In this document: in pieces, positions 8,200 to 16,943 of the stretch
Numbering within the stretch: position 1 is the stretch's first letter
Layout: each line of letters opens with the position of its first letter
Source: CAYUET01 sp964443875
Lineage (GTDB): Bacteria; Auribacterota; JAFGBW01
DNA: 64,000 nt
Direction of reading: 5' to 3'
Assembly: GCA_964443875.1 (NCBI GenBank)
Contig: CAYUET010000013.1
Span: forward strand, 1-64,000
Translations under genes and position numbers: made by a program
Notes under the pieces: generated by a model
The model's input: the letters and a program-made list of their open reading frames with translations, nothing else
What the model was told of the DNA's origin: nothing
The model's database searches: none

Positions 8200-9075
8200 A
8201 TGGCGCTCAGCATGACCGGTTACGGATCAGAAACAATGACAATGAAAGGTCTTACAATTAAATGTGAAATTTCAAGTTTGAATAAAAAAAACCTTGAAAT
8301 CAGCCTGAATCTCCCCAAATACTGTCTTTTCATGGAACTTCCTTTGCGAAAGTCTCTTCAGGAAACTCTTATCCGGGGAAACATTAATCTTTTTTTCCAT
8401 CTCCAATGGGCTAAAGGCAGCAAACAGATCGCCCTTAATCATACTTTTTTCAAGACCTGGCAGACCCAAGTCAGGGAACTGTGTGAAAAATATCATCTCA
8501 AGGATGATGTCAGCGCTTCGGACTGGCTCAATACTTCCGGGATCTGGGATATTAAAGAAACCGAAGCGGACAACTCCCTTATTGAACCGCTGATGCTCAA
8601 GTGCCTTCAAAAGGCAATGGAAAAGCTCACCGAGATGCGAATCAAGGAGGGGCATGAACTTGAAAAAGATTTAATGAAACGACTAAAAATCATCGAAGGT
8701 CATCTTGAAATAATCCAGAAACGTTCTCCTCAGCTTGTAAAAAATTATGAAGAAAAAATATCCAGGCAGGTTAAGGGAAACGATCATTTCTCAAAAGCAG
8801 AACAGGACCTCTTTAGCCGTTTTGTCACAATCTTTTCAGAAAGAACAGACATTACTGAAGAAATAACCCGCCTTAAAAGCCATATCAGCCAGTTTAAAAA
8901 TTATCTGAAATCCAGTGAAGCGGTCGGTCGTTCCATGGATTTTCTCCTTCAGGAATTCATGAGGGAGGCCAATACCATCGGCTCCAAGGCCAATGACACA
9001 GCCATCGCTCAGAATGTTGTAGCCATCAAGACCACCATTGAACAGATCCGGGAACAGGTTCAGAATCTTCTTTAA
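8200..9075 (+). CDS. yicC: YicC family endoribonuclease
   Basis: A 291-residue protein beginning MALSMTGYGS, the universal YicC start, and ending with the conserved block from EEITRLKSHI through GSKANDT to the C-terminal QNL. YicC proteins are endoribonucleases that act on small and structured RNAs in the cytoplasm. A ribosome site, GAAGG, lies just before the ATG. In many bacteria yicC is followed by gmk and rpoZ, but here it is alone and convergent with leuA, which is a departure from the usual context. No truncation is visible. Confidence 0.94.
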   Translation: MALSMTGYGSETMTMKGLTIKCEISSLNKKNLEISLNLPKYCLFMELPLRKSLQETLIRGNINLFFHLQWAKGSKQIALNHTFFKTWQTQVRELCEKYHLKDDVSASDWLNTSGIWDIKETEADNSLIEPLMLKCLQKAMEKLTEMRIKEGHELEKDLMKRLKIIEGHLEIIQKRSPQLVKNYEEKISRQVKGNDHFSKAEQDLFSRFVTIFSERTDITEEITRLKSHISQFKNYLKSSEAVGRSMDFLLQEFMREANTIGSKANDTAIAQNVVAIKTTIEQIREQVQNLL

Positions 9076-9115
9076 AAACCCTATTCGAATTCCTGGAACG
9101 GATTATTTGACGCAA

Positions 9116-9142
9116 GCCCGTCCTGATGGTTATAAGACGGGC
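9116..9142. terminator. Hairpin between convergent yicC and leuA
   Basis: GCCCGTC and GACGGGC form a perfect 7-bp stem with a 13-nt loop, 40 bp from each gene end. No T tract follows on either strand, so it is a weak terminator or an RNA 3'-end stabiliser. Confidence 0.45.
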
Positions 9143-9180
9143 ATTGCATCTTGAATATCGAAAAAAGTGTAAAACAGAGT

Positions 9181-10845
9181 TTAGCCCTGCTGTATCCGGT
9201 TTAAGGCACTCAGTACTGCTTTAATCGAGGCAAAGCTTATATTCGTATCAATGGCTGCCCCGAAGGCACTTTTCTTGGCCGGAGTGAAAATGCGGATATA
9301 GGCTACCGCAAAAGAATCAGAGCCCTGATTCAAGGCATGTTCGTCATAATTTTCAACGGAAAACTCTATCCCCAGCGTTACTTTCAAGGCTTTCACAAAG
9401 GCATCAATAGGTCCATTGCCCTGTCCGCAAATAGCATATTCCTTCCCGTTCACCCTTAAAACTGAATTGATAAAGGTCTTTCCTTCTTTCATATCCATCT
9501 CACAGTCTTTAAGGGAATACGGAGTATCCGTTTCCAGATACTCCTTTTTAAAACACTGATAAATCTCATCCGGGGATAATTCCCCCCCCTTCTTATCCGC
9601 CACTTTCTGAATCACCGACCCAAATTCGGGATGAACGGCCTTGGGAAGTTTAAACCCGAAAACAGTTTCCAATACGTAGGCAACTCCGCCCTTTCCGGAC
9701 TGACTGTTGATGCGGATGATGGACTCATAGGTTCTGCCCACATCCTCCGGGTCAATCGGTAAATAGGGAACAGCCCAGATCAACGCCTGGGTTTCCTTGC
9801 GCTTCTGAATTCCTTTGCTGATGGCATCCTGATGGGAGCCCGAAAAAGCCGTATACACAAGCTCTCCGGCATAGGGGTGTCTTGCATGCACATCCATTCG
9901 AGTGCATCTGCAGTAAACTTCACTGATATGATTGATATCCGTAAAATCAAGCTTCGGGTTCACCCCGTGTGAAAACATATTGAGTGCCATGGTGACAATG
10001 TCGGTATTTCCCGTACGTTCACCGTTTCCAAAGAGGGTTCCCTCCACTCTGTCTGCCCCGGCAAGCAAAGCAAGCTCAGCTGCGGCAACCGCACATCCCC
10101 GGTCATTGTGGGTATGCAGGCTTACAAGAACACTCTCTCTGTTCTTAAGGTTCCGGCAGAACCACTCCACCTGATCTGCATAAACATTCGGTGTTGTCAT
10201 TTCCACAGTGGCGGGAAGATTAATAATAGCTTTCTGTTCCTTTGTGGGTTTCCAGATGTCCAGTACAGCCGCTGAAACTTCCAGAGCATAATCCATTTCC
10301 GTTCCGGTAAAACTTTCCGGAGAGTATTCAAAAAGAATACCCGGATTTCTGGACTCCTCCCGGTATTGAAGCGCCCATTTTGCTCCCTGCACGGCAATTT
10401 CCTTAACTTCTTCTTTACTCTTTTTAAAAACCACGTCTCTCTGAAGCACTGAGACAGAATTATAGACATGAACAATCGCCCTTTTCACTCCCCTTAAAGC
10501 TTCAAAAGACTTTTTGATGAGATGCTCCCTTGCCTGAGTCAGAATCTGAACAGTTACATCCTCAGGGATTCTTTTTTCCTCAATGATTCTCCTGAGAAAG
10601 GCATATTCGATTTCCGAGGCGGAAGGGAATCCCACTTCTATCTCTTTGAACCCCATATTCACCAAAAGAGAAAACATCTCCAGTTTTTCTTCAACACTCA
10701 TGGGAATATTGAGCGCCTGATTTCCGTCACGCAGATCCACACTGCACCAGATCGGAGCGGTGGTAATGGTCTTGTCCGGCCAGGTCCTGTCCTTGAACTG
10801 AAAATCTGTAAAAGCTTTGTACTTTGTGTAATTCATCTCTTTCAT
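9181..10845 (-). CDS. leuA: 2-isopropylmalate synthase (long, yeast/actinobacterial-type LeuA)
   Basis: A 554-residue enzyme that condenses acetyl-CoA with 2-oxoisovalerate, the first committed step of leucine synthesis. Residues 1-380 form the HMGL-like TIM barrel, with WCSVDLRDGNQAL near the start (catalytic Arg-Asp) and the metal-binding HTHNDRG. The C-terminal 150 residues match the LeuA allosteric domain, so leucine feedback is expected. The start MKEMNYTKYKAF and the overall length fit the TIGR00970-type rather than the shorter E. coli type. The ATG at 10845 has AGGA 7 nt upstream. It is controlled by an attenuator leader. No leuB, leuC or leuD lies nearby, so the rest of the pathway is elsewhere. 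Confidence 0.95.
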   Translation of the reverse strand: MKEMNYTKYKAFTDFQFKDRTWPDKTITTAPIWCSVDLRDGNQALNIPMSVEEKLEMFSLLVNMGFKEIEVGFPSASEIEYAFLRRIIEEKRIPEDVTVQILTQAREHLIKKSFEALRGVKRAIVHVYNSVSVLQRDVVFKKSKEEVKEIAVQGAKWALQYREESRNPGILFEYSPESFTGTEMDYALEVSAAVLDIWKPTKEQKAIINLPATVEMTTPNVYADQVEWFCRNLKNRESVLVSLHTHNDRGCAVAAAELALLAGADRVEGTLFGNGERTGNTDIVTMALNMFSHGVNPKLDFTDINHISEVYCRCTRMDVHARHPYAGELVYTAFSGSHQDAISKGIQKRKETQALIWAVPYLPIDPEDVGRTYESIIRINSQSGKGGVAYVLETVFGFKLPKAVHPEFGSVIQKVADKKGGELSPDEIYQCFKKEYLETDTPYSLKDCEMDMKEGKTFINSVLRVNGKEYAICGQGNGPIDAFVKALKVTLGIEFSVENYDEHALNQGSDSFAVAYIRIFTPAKKSAFGAAIDTNISFASIKAVLSALNRIQQG

Positions 10846-10877
10846 AACCTATTCCTTTTCTCCTCAAGGGGCTTATC

Positions 10878-10915
10878 AAAAAAAAAAGCCACCGACCCCT
10901 TAAGGGTTGGTGGCT
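10878..10915 (-). terminator. leuA leader terminator (attenuator)
   Basis: In the RNA of the minus strand AGCCACC pairs with GGTGGCT, with an inner ACCC/GGGT stem around TTAA, followed by ten consecutive T. It sits 33 bp before the leuA start codon and after the leader peptide stop, the position of a classical attenuator. Confidence 0.92.
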
Positions 10916-10981
10916 GGATTGTCTATTGTTCAACGATCGGCTGAAAACCACCTACCCTGCTTTAGCAAGGCTAAGCAGTAG
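10904..10981 (-). promoter_or_regulatory. Leucine attenuation leader: alternative RNA hairpins
   Basis: Two exclusive structures can be drawn. Structure A: CTAC-TGCTT (10981-10973) pairs with AAGCA-GTAG (10962-10952) and leaves the terminator free to form. Structure B: GGGTAGGTGG (10957-10948), which spans the leader stop codon, pairs at 9 of 10 positions with CCACCAACCC (10913-10904), the 5' arm of the terminator, and so acts as antiterminator. The Leu codons of the leader peptide lie in the 5' strand of structure A, so a ribosome stalled there for lack of Leu-tRNA would free structure B and allow leuA transcription. This is the standard attenuation logic, inferred from pairing only. Confidence 0.85.
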
Positions 10982-11017
10982 CGAGTGATTCAAAGCGATG
11001 GTTAAATATATTTTCAT
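10952..11017 (-). CDS. leu operon leader peptide
   Basis: A 21-codon reading frame, ATG to TAG, encoding a peptide with six leucines among 21 residues, including the run LLLSL (codons CTA CTG CTT AGC CTT) just before the stop. It ends 37 bp before the terminator 5' arm and lies inside the alternative hairpins. Its position and Leu run match leu leader peptides used for transcription attenuation. The start codon has no well-spaced Shine-Dalgarno (AAGG is 14 nt upstream) and lies close to the predicted transcription start, so translation may be nearly leaderless. The function is regulatory: its translation rate senses charged tRNA-Leu. Confidence 0.87.
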   Translation of the reverse strand: MKIYLTIALNHSLLLSLAKAG

Positions 11018-11025
11018 TATGTGAT

Positions 11026-11054
11026 AATATACCTTAACTGAAACAGTTAGTAAA
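11026..11054 (-). promoter_or_regulatory. Predicted sigma-70-type promoter of leuA
   Basis: TTTACT (11054-11049) and TATATT (11031-11026) are separated by exactly 17 bp. The spacer contains a perfect 13-bp inverted repeat, AACTG-AAA-CAGTT (11036-11048), which could be an operator. The transcription start would fall near 11019, right at the leader peptide ATG. Confidence 0.6.
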
Positions 11055-11105
11055 TGGTTTTTGTTAATGAGCCTTGATTTTTACATGTACAGCGAAATAA
11101 AAATC

Positions 11106-14100
11106 TCAGCTCGCCCGCTCGAAACAACGGAAATAGCCCAGTTCATTAAGGGTATAAGGCAGAAAAAAAGCCTTCATATTCCCCACCTCATCCATCATCT
11201 CCAGAGTCCCGTTTTTAACGACCTTCAGGAAGTTGGAGAGAGCCGGATTTTCAGGAGTAGACAAATCAAACATTTTCAGAGACTCACCCAAAAAATAATT
11301 CCGGGATTCAGTCACTCCCCTGCCTTCAAATCGCGTGGAATCATAGAGGACATTTCCATGATCATCCCAGACTTTCAGGTCATTGAGCCTGTCCCTGCCA
11401 ACCTTAACAATATAGTGGCCCCGGGCGTCCACAAGCGCAGCTGTAGCCGGTATCACTTCCTGAAATTTGAACGGATCATAGCCTTTGAGGTCTTCATTTA
11501 AAAATTTCTCAACAGTATCCTTCCCTTTCAGAAAAAGATCTTTGGAAAGGTCCCGGGAAGCGTTAGTCATCACCACATACTTTGTGTTCTGAGCCATTAC
11601 AGGCAGACTCAGATAGATAGGCTTGCTGTAAAAATAATTAAACATCTCCCGGTTTATTTTAAAGGCGTCAAGGTCGGTCTTCTGAGCAAACCCCTTGCTT
11701 TGGGCCAGGACCTTGAAATTAAAATTTGTCCCAATATCATACGAATCGCGGTCGGATAAATGACGATTATTGATCGTTATGTCTTCAATACCCAGATTCC
11801 AGAGAAAATCGCGCTGAAAGGTGTACCCCTCATTCTTTAAACCTGAATCTCCGCCCCAGGCAGCCAGATCATAAAAATTCACATCCGAAGTAATATCGCA
11901 CATGGACGTTCTGTCATAAATATCTTCTACATCATGAGTATCCTTATTCCATACGCCATAGGGATGTGCCTGAGCAATGGCTTTGGGTTTTCCTCCGTAA
12001 TCCAGGGTCAGAACAAATCCTCTTTTTAAAACGTCTGCAATAGCGCCCTGCCATTCCTTCATATTCAGATTCACGGGGAGTTCAGCCCCTTCCGGAAGTT
12101 CAAAATTCAGCTGTCCGGCATAATCCTTCAAGGCCTGGCTGGAAAGTTCCCCGAACTCCTCCTGAAAACGGCCGTTCTCAAAACAGATATAGACCTCTTT
12201 GATCTCTCCATGGTCCTTTTTCAGGCGGTGTACCGGAAATTGATCCGCAAGCTCATTGGAAAGAAAAACACCTTCAACCTCATTTAAATAGCTCTGCAAT
12301 TCAGTTGCCGATCCCTGAATCCAGGAAACAGGAACCTTATCAAGGGATCCGAAATGTTCCTGAAAATTCAGTTTCTGATCATTGATCAATTTGGGACTGA
12401 TCTCGACAATTACATATTTCATAAGTCTGTAAAGTACGGGATTATTTTCAGAAAGACAGGAAAGAATATTCCTCGCAAGGGTTCCTCTTCCGGCCCCCAT
12501 TTCAACAACCTTAAAATTTTCAGGCCTGCCCATTTTTTCCCACATTTCTTCCACCTGCCTGGCAATGCAGGCACCAAAAAAAGGATTCTCCGAATAAGTA
12601 TCAAAGGATTTGCTTCTTGCAAGAGAAGGCTTCCCGGAAGGCATAAATCCGTTGTTATCTCTGGCAAAAGACTGTTTTCCCACGCTGACTTCCCGGGTAT
12701 AGTACCCAAGGTCGCCATAAAGAACTTCCTGCATATAATCCGCAAAATTAAGCCGCCCCCCGTTCTTTCTGATCTCCTTCACAATCTGTTTTTCTTTGCG
12801 GTAGAGCATTTCCTCTTCAGGATTTACCCGGCCTTCTGCATCCAGAAAACCGAATTGTTTTCCAACCTTATCCAGTTCCTCATTAAAAATCTGAAAGGCA
12901 TTTTCGAAAATCGGCCTCAGGGGAGCCATATGCTGATCGGTCAAATCAATCTTATTCAGAAAAACAGGAATAAAATGATTCAGCGTTTTAAAAAATATTT
13001 TTCTCTGGAAGACAGGGGCATTACCAGTAAGAGAGCGTATATTCTGTATCCGGTCTGCAATTTTGATCAGCTTAGCCAGAGCCGGAAGAATGCCCTGATT
13101 CTCCACAATATCTTTAAGATACTGACTTTCCTCTTCCTCGGACTGACGTGCTGATGATTTACTCAGCAGAGAGACCAGAAGACAGACCTTTCCATCAAAA
13201 TTGGCCTTAAGTGTTTTCATGGAAACATCCCCGTCTTCAACAGCATCATGAAGAAGGGCTGTGCACAGTAAAATGTAATAGACTTCATCATGGGAGATCC
13301 CAATAAAACGACTTAGCAGATCAAGATTCACCGGATCAAAAAGATGAAACTCCTTTGCAATAATCCGGATAATATCCACCTGATGATAAAGATAGGGAGT
13401 TATTCTGTCTTTTCTGACCTGGCTTAAATGTTTGATGGATACTATATCCAGAGCATTGCGAAGGTTTTGTCTTAATTTATGAAAATGGCTGATCTGACCA
13501 TTCATGAAAGTATCCTCCGACTTTCCGGCAGGGGCAATCTGAGGTAAAAGCAGATCATCCAGAATCCTGTCAACAAGCTCCCCTTTCCGGAAAACCTTCA
13601 AAGATAATTCAGGATTTTCCGCAACATAGGAGATGAGCTCCCTGTTCAAGTCCGCCCATACTGATTTTTTTGAAACCTGAACTTCCAGAATCATCAGTAC
13701 ACGACCCTGGTCTGTCTGAGGGGTCATAAAAAAGGGAATATTAAAATTTTTATCATTAAGAAAACGGGCTACCTTTTTAAGCCCCTCGTTACGGTCGGGA
13801 ATTTCAATTTCCAGAAGGCATTTATAATATCCGTCAGCCCGGAGATTTTCAAACTCACTGTTCTTGGTGTCTCTGATCTCTTCCAGCTTCTTTAAAATAT
13901 CAAAAGCATCTTCTCTTAAGGCAGTTTCAAAGGAAAAACGAAAGATATTATCGCCGGATTCCTTATACAATTCAACCCAGAGCAGATTGCCTATTTTTCG
14001 TTGGCCCTCCTCCTGCTCAGCGGACACCTTGTCCAGAAGCTCGAATAAAAAGCCGGGTCTGTCATGCTTAAAGGAGATGGAAACAGTTGTTATCCAGCGG

Positions 14101-14318
14101 TTGTTTTTTATTTCCTGGTGGTTCAGGCTTACCTTTACCTTTTCAGTCGCTCCTGCTTCAATTCCATCCATGCGCTTAAGGGAATTAAAATCCGCAGATT
14201 TCGGAGCCAGATGAACAGCAAGCTTTCCTTTGTCCTTGATTTCTGATGAAAACAATGACAAAGGAAGAAAAAAGAGGAATACAAAAAAATAAACCCGTAT
14301 TGTTTCTTTTTGCAGCAT
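11106..14318 (-). CDS. Signal peptide-ACT-HD (alarmone hydrolase-like)-MidA-like methyltransferase fusion
   Basis: A 1070-residue multidomain protein. Residues 1-25 look like a signal peptide (YFFVFLFFLPLSLFSS). Residues about 60-250 hold two ACT-like segments, the first with SFKHDRPGFLFELLDK. Residues about 285-450 form an HD domain matching the RelA/SpoT hydrolase site: R302, H312, H357-D358, E361-D362, D422 and N426, seen as LLHDAVED and KIADRIQN. Residues about 530-950 match the MidA/NDUFAF7 (DUF185) SAM-methyltransferase, with FADYMQEVLYGDLGYYT, then VVEMGAGRGTLARNIL. The tail after 950 is unassigned. By family, the HD site would remove pyrophosphate from (p)ppGpp or related nucleotides, and MidA-type enzymes methylate protein arginine. 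No synthetase domain is present. The apparent export signal conflicts with cytoplasmic substrates. It is a single gene with no clear ribosome site. Confidence 0.82.
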   Translation of the reverse strand: MLQKETIRVYFFVFLFFLPLSLFSSEIKDKGKLAVHLAPKSADFNSLKRMDGIEAGATEKVKVSLNHQEIKNNRWITTVSISFKHDRPGFLFELLDKVSAEQEEGQRKIGNLLWVELYKESGDNIFRFSFETALREDAFDILKKLEEIRDTKNSEFENLRADGYYKCLLEIEIPDRNEGLKKVARFLNDKNFNIPFFMTPQTDQGRVLMILEVQVSKKSVWADLNRELISYVAENPELSLKVFRKGELVDRILDDLLLPQIAPAGKSEDTFMNGQISHFHKLRQNLRNALDIVSIKHLSQVRKDRITPYLYHQVDIIRIIAKEFHLFDPVNLDLLSRFIGISHDEVYYILLCTALLHDAVEDGDVSMKTLKANFDGKVCLLVSLLSKSSARQSEEEESQYLKDIVENQGILPALAKLIKIADRIQNIRSLTGNAPVFQRKIFFKTLNHFIPVFLNKIDLTDQHMAPLRPIFENAFQIFNEELDKVGKQFGFLDAEGRVNPEEEMLYRKEKQIVKEIRKNGGRLNFADYMQEVLYGDLGYYTREVSVGKQSFARDNNGFMPSGKPSLARSKSFDTYSENPFFGACIARQVEEMWEKMGRPENFKVVEMGAGRGTLARNILSCLSENNPVLYRLMKYVIVEISPKLINDQKLNFQEHFGSLDKVPVSWIQGSATELQSYLNEVEGVFLSNELADQFPVHRLKKDHGEIKEVYICFENGRFQEEFGELSSQALKDYAGQLNFELPEGAELPVNLNMKEWQGAIADVLKRGFVLTLDYGGKPKAIAQAHPYGVWNKDTHDVEDIYDRTSMCDITSDVNFYDLAAWGGDSGLKNEGYTFQRDFLWNLGIEDITINNRHLSDRDSYDIGTNFNFKVLAQSKGFAQKTDLDAFKINREMFNYFYSKPIYLSLPVMAQNTKYVVMTNASRDLSKDLFLKGKDTVEKFLNEDLKGYDPFKFQEVIPATAALVDARGHYIVKVGRDRLNDLKVWDDHGNVLYDSTRFEGRGVTESRNYFLGESLKMFDLSTPENPALSNFLKVVKNGTLEMMDEVGNMKAFFLPYTLNELGYFRCFERAS

Positions 14319-14657
14319 GCGTTTCTATGCCCATTATTTAAATGATTGAATTTTTCAGTTTATTTACTTATTTTTACAGAATAACTGTATACCACAGGTT
14401 AAAAGCCAGAACAAGAGAGGGAAAAAAAAATAACTCAGTCCTCTGTAAACAAAACAAATTCTTTGTTCGGGAGGAAAATGATTATCTTTGCCTTCTTCGC
14501 CCGCTGAAAACTGAAAAAGGTTTGAATTCCCCTCCTTATTAAAGATTATTTTGTTTTATCACCGGAAAAAACTTTTTTTTAAAATCAAAAACAAGTATCT
14601 TCCTAAACAAATTCCGGCACACCTTTTGTTCTATAATGCAGAAAAAGGAAATGATGT
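14319..14657 (+). other. Intergenic region with promoter for the GH-A gene
   Basis: This AT-rich divergent region holds a perfect TATAAT at 14632-14637, about 20 bp before the GH start, with a poor -35. The resulting 5' UTR would be short and begin just before the AAGGA ribosome site. A nine-codon frame with a good Shine-Dalgarno occurs at 14478, but nothing supports its use. No other structure is clear. Confidence 0.45.
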
Positions 14658-15995
14658 ATGAAAAAATTTAAAAAATCTTTAAGTCCGCTGTTTTTATCCC
14701 TTTTCTGCCTTTCTTTATTTACCCTTTCACTCCAGGCCCTGCCCTGCCGGATTGTTAAAGAAAAAAAAAGGGTATGGCATCTTGAAGTAAACAACACCCT
14801 TTTTGAACTTAAAGGAATCGGCTGCAGTGATATCAGAGGCAAAGACAATGCCGATTACTTATCCCTGGCAAAAGAGGCAGGCGCCAACACAGTACGAACC
14901 TGGGGAATCAACCAGGGAACAAAGGAATACCTTGATTCAGCTCTTCAGAAGAATCTCAGCGTGGATGCCGGAATCTGGCTTCCCCACTGCAATAAAATGC
15001 GTAAACAAAAAGTCTTCAGTTATCTTGATCATCCTGAAAAACTCAAAAAACTTGAAAAAGAGATTTTAACCTATATTCATACATTCAAAGACCATCCGGC
15101 CGTTCTTTTCTGGAATATCGGAAATGAAACCCTTTTTTTCACAAACGAAAAAAAAGAAAAAATTGCGTTCTGCAAATTTTTATCCCAACTGGTTAAAAAG
15201 GTAAAGGCCATAGACAGCGATCACCCCATTCTCTATACTTGTGCCGGAACTTCCGAATTCAAATATATAAAAAAATATGTAAAAAATCTGGACATTCTGG
15301 GAGTCAACAGCTACGGGGGAATTGAAAACATATACAACACATGGATGGATCTTGGCTTTAAAATCCCTTTCATTCTCACCGAAGCGGGGCCCTTGGGACC
15401 CTGGGATTGTCCCAAGGATGAATTCGGGAAATCCGTTGACCAGGCCGATTACGAAAAATCCTTTTCCTTTCAACTTTTTTTTGAAGAATATAAAAAATAC
15501 AAAAAATCCTGCCTCGGAATTTTTCCCTTCCTTCTGGGAGAAACCACCCAGGAATCCCTCTCCTGGTGGAACATTACCCTTGGAAACCAAAAAAGAGAAT
15601 CCTTCCATGTGATTAAAAAATTCTATACCGGAAAAGACGATCCCAACACCCCACCGCTCTGCACAGCCCTTTCCCTTGATAAGACAACCGCCTCCCCCGG
15701 CGATCTTCTAACCCTTGCTTTCAAAACACGGGACAGGGAAAACGATCCCCTTCACTATGACCTTGAAGTAAGCACAAGCATTGAAAACGTTCTGGAACAT
15801 ATAGTAAATATCCCTGTAGAGGTTGAAAAAATAATCAGCGGAGAAAGCGTTCAGTTCAAAGCACCGGAAAACCCCGGGATCTACAAGCTCCACATTTATG
15901 TTTTTGACGGACAGGGCAACGCGGCTGTACGAACGGTCAGTTTTAAAGTTGCACCCTCATTCACCACCCTTAGATCCATTCACACTGAGATCTGA
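14658..15995 (+). CDS. Secreted clan GH-A glycoside hydrolase-like protein
   Basis: A 445-residue protein, signal peptide at residues 1-29 (LFLSLFCLSLFTLSLQA). The barrel starts with FELKGIGCSDI and AGANTVRTWGI, shows FWNIGNETLFF with acid/base E157 and FILTEAGPLGPWD with nucleophile E242. The last 110 residues (from about 332) form a cadherin/Ig-like beta domain. The first strand motif G-I-G-(C/Y)-S is shared with the GH protein encoded at 6414-8069, suggesting paralogy. It has AGGA 8 nt upstream. The gene stands alone, divergent from the ACT-HD-MidA gene. A beta-linked glycan is the probable substrate, unspecified. Confidence 0.8.
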   Translation: MKKFKKSLSPLFLSLFCLSLFTLSLQALPCRIVKEKKRVWHLEVNNTLFELKGIGCSDIRGKDNADYLSLAKEAGANTVRTWGINQGTKEYLDSALQKNLSVDAGIWLPHCNKMRKQKVFSYLDHPEKLKKLEKEILTYIHTFKDHPAVLFWNIGNETLFFTNEKKEKIAFCKFLSQLVKKVKAIDSDHPILYTCAGTSEFKYIKKYVKNLDILGVNSYGGIENIYNTWMDLGFKIPFILTEAGPLGPWDCPKDEFGKSVDQADYEKSFSFQLFFEEYKKYKKSCLGIFPFLLGETTQESLSWWNITLGNQKRESFHVIKKFYTGKDDPNTPPLCTALSLDKTTASPGDLLTLAFKTRDRENDPLHYDLEVSTSIENVLEHIVNIPVEVEKIISGESVQFKAPENPGIYKLHIYVFDGQGNAAVRTVSFKVAPSFTTLRSIHTEI

Positions 15996-16056
15996 TGAAG
16001 AACAAAGCCGGACTTAAATCACATTTTCATTGAGTTTTCACGTCTTAAAAAGGATA

Positions 16057-16083
16057 AAAAATCCGCTCCTTGAGGGATTTTAT
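16057..16083 (+). terminator. Candidate terminator after the GH-A gene
   Basis: AAAATCC and GGATTTT pair across a 10-nt loop, 62 bp after the stop codon. The T tract is short, so termination may be partial. Confidence 0.45.
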
Positions 16084-16202
16084 TCACACTGAAATTAACT
16101 AATTTTTCTAAATTCTTATTGATTTGTTGTTTTTCCGGTGATTAAATTACAGACTTTAAAAATTTTTGATTACCTAATGTTCATAAACCGGAGCACAAAT
16201 CC

Positions 16203-16811
16203 ATGAAAAAGATGATTTTCGTCCTCTCTCTTTGTTCCCTCGTTATTATTTCTTCCCCTTTCACCTTTGCCCAGGATCTGAATGAGCCGCAGACCGTAAT
16301 CAAAAACGCTACACAAGCAGTGATTGATCTCTTAAAAGACAATTCACTTGAAAAGAGTGTCCGAAGAGATAGAATAATGGAAGTGATCAATCCTATTTTT
16401 GATTTCACCCTCATGTCCAAGCTGACCCTTGGTAAAGAACACTGGCCCAAATTAAATGATTCCCAGAAAAAAGAATTTACAGACCTTTTTGTTGATATTC
16501 TGAAATCCGTGTATCTGGAAAAGGCTGAAAACTTTTCCAACCAGGTTATTGAATACGGCACTCCTGAACTTATCAAAAACAAGGTTTATGTGACCGCCTT
16601 CATTCTTCAAAATGATGAAAAATATAAAATGGTCTATAAGATGCACAACAATAAAGCTCCCCAGTGGCTTGTTTATGATCTTGAAATACAGGATATCAGC
16701 ATCATCAAATCCTATCAGTCCCAGTTTGACAGCTTTCTTCAAACCGGAACAGTCGAAGGCCTTTTAAACAAAATGAAGGAAAAGTTCAAATCAGAACCTG
16801 AAAAGAAATAA
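16203..16811 (+). CDS. MlaC/Ttg2D family periplasmic lipid-binding protein
   Basis: A 202-residue protein with a signal peptide (cleavage probably after TFAQ). The mature part matches the MlaC/toluene-tolerance Ttg2D family: VIDLLKDN, then IFDFTLMSKLTLGKEHWPKL, then LKSVYLEKAENF and a C-terminal QWLVYDLEIQDISIIKSYQSQF. MlaC proteins carry phospholipid between the membranes; the related HpnM works with the RND protein HpnN on hopanoids. The next gene on the same strand is an RND/MMPL protein, as in hpnMN. No MlaD, MlaE or MlaF homologue is present here. The GGAG ribosome site lies 9 nt before the ATG. Confidence 0.9.
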   Translation: MKKMIFVLSLCSLVIISSPFTFAQDLNEPQTVIKNATQAVIDLLKDNSLEKSVRRDRIMEVINPIFDFTLMSKLTLGKEHWPKLNDSQKKEFTDLFVDILKSVYLEKAENFSNQVIEYGTPELIKNKVYVTAFILQNDEKYKMVYKMHNNKAPQWLVYDLEIQDISIIKSYQSQFDSFLQTGTVEGLLNKMKEKFKSEPEKK

Positions 16812-16943
16812 AGGAAAAAGCGGAATGCAGAACCTAAGGCAGAAGGCCTCAAAACATTTTGCATTAAAGCCCCTTCTCTTTAGAATAATGACGTTCTTTT
16901 TTAATACAATATCATTTACTAAATTTTAATATTGGATCAAACC

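Noticed and set aside
14478..14507. Nine-codon frame with GGGAGG ribosome site and three Phe codons, considered as a leader peptide
   Set aside because: No terminator/antiterminator pair follows and the downstream gene is a glycoside hydrolase, not a Phe-regulated gene.
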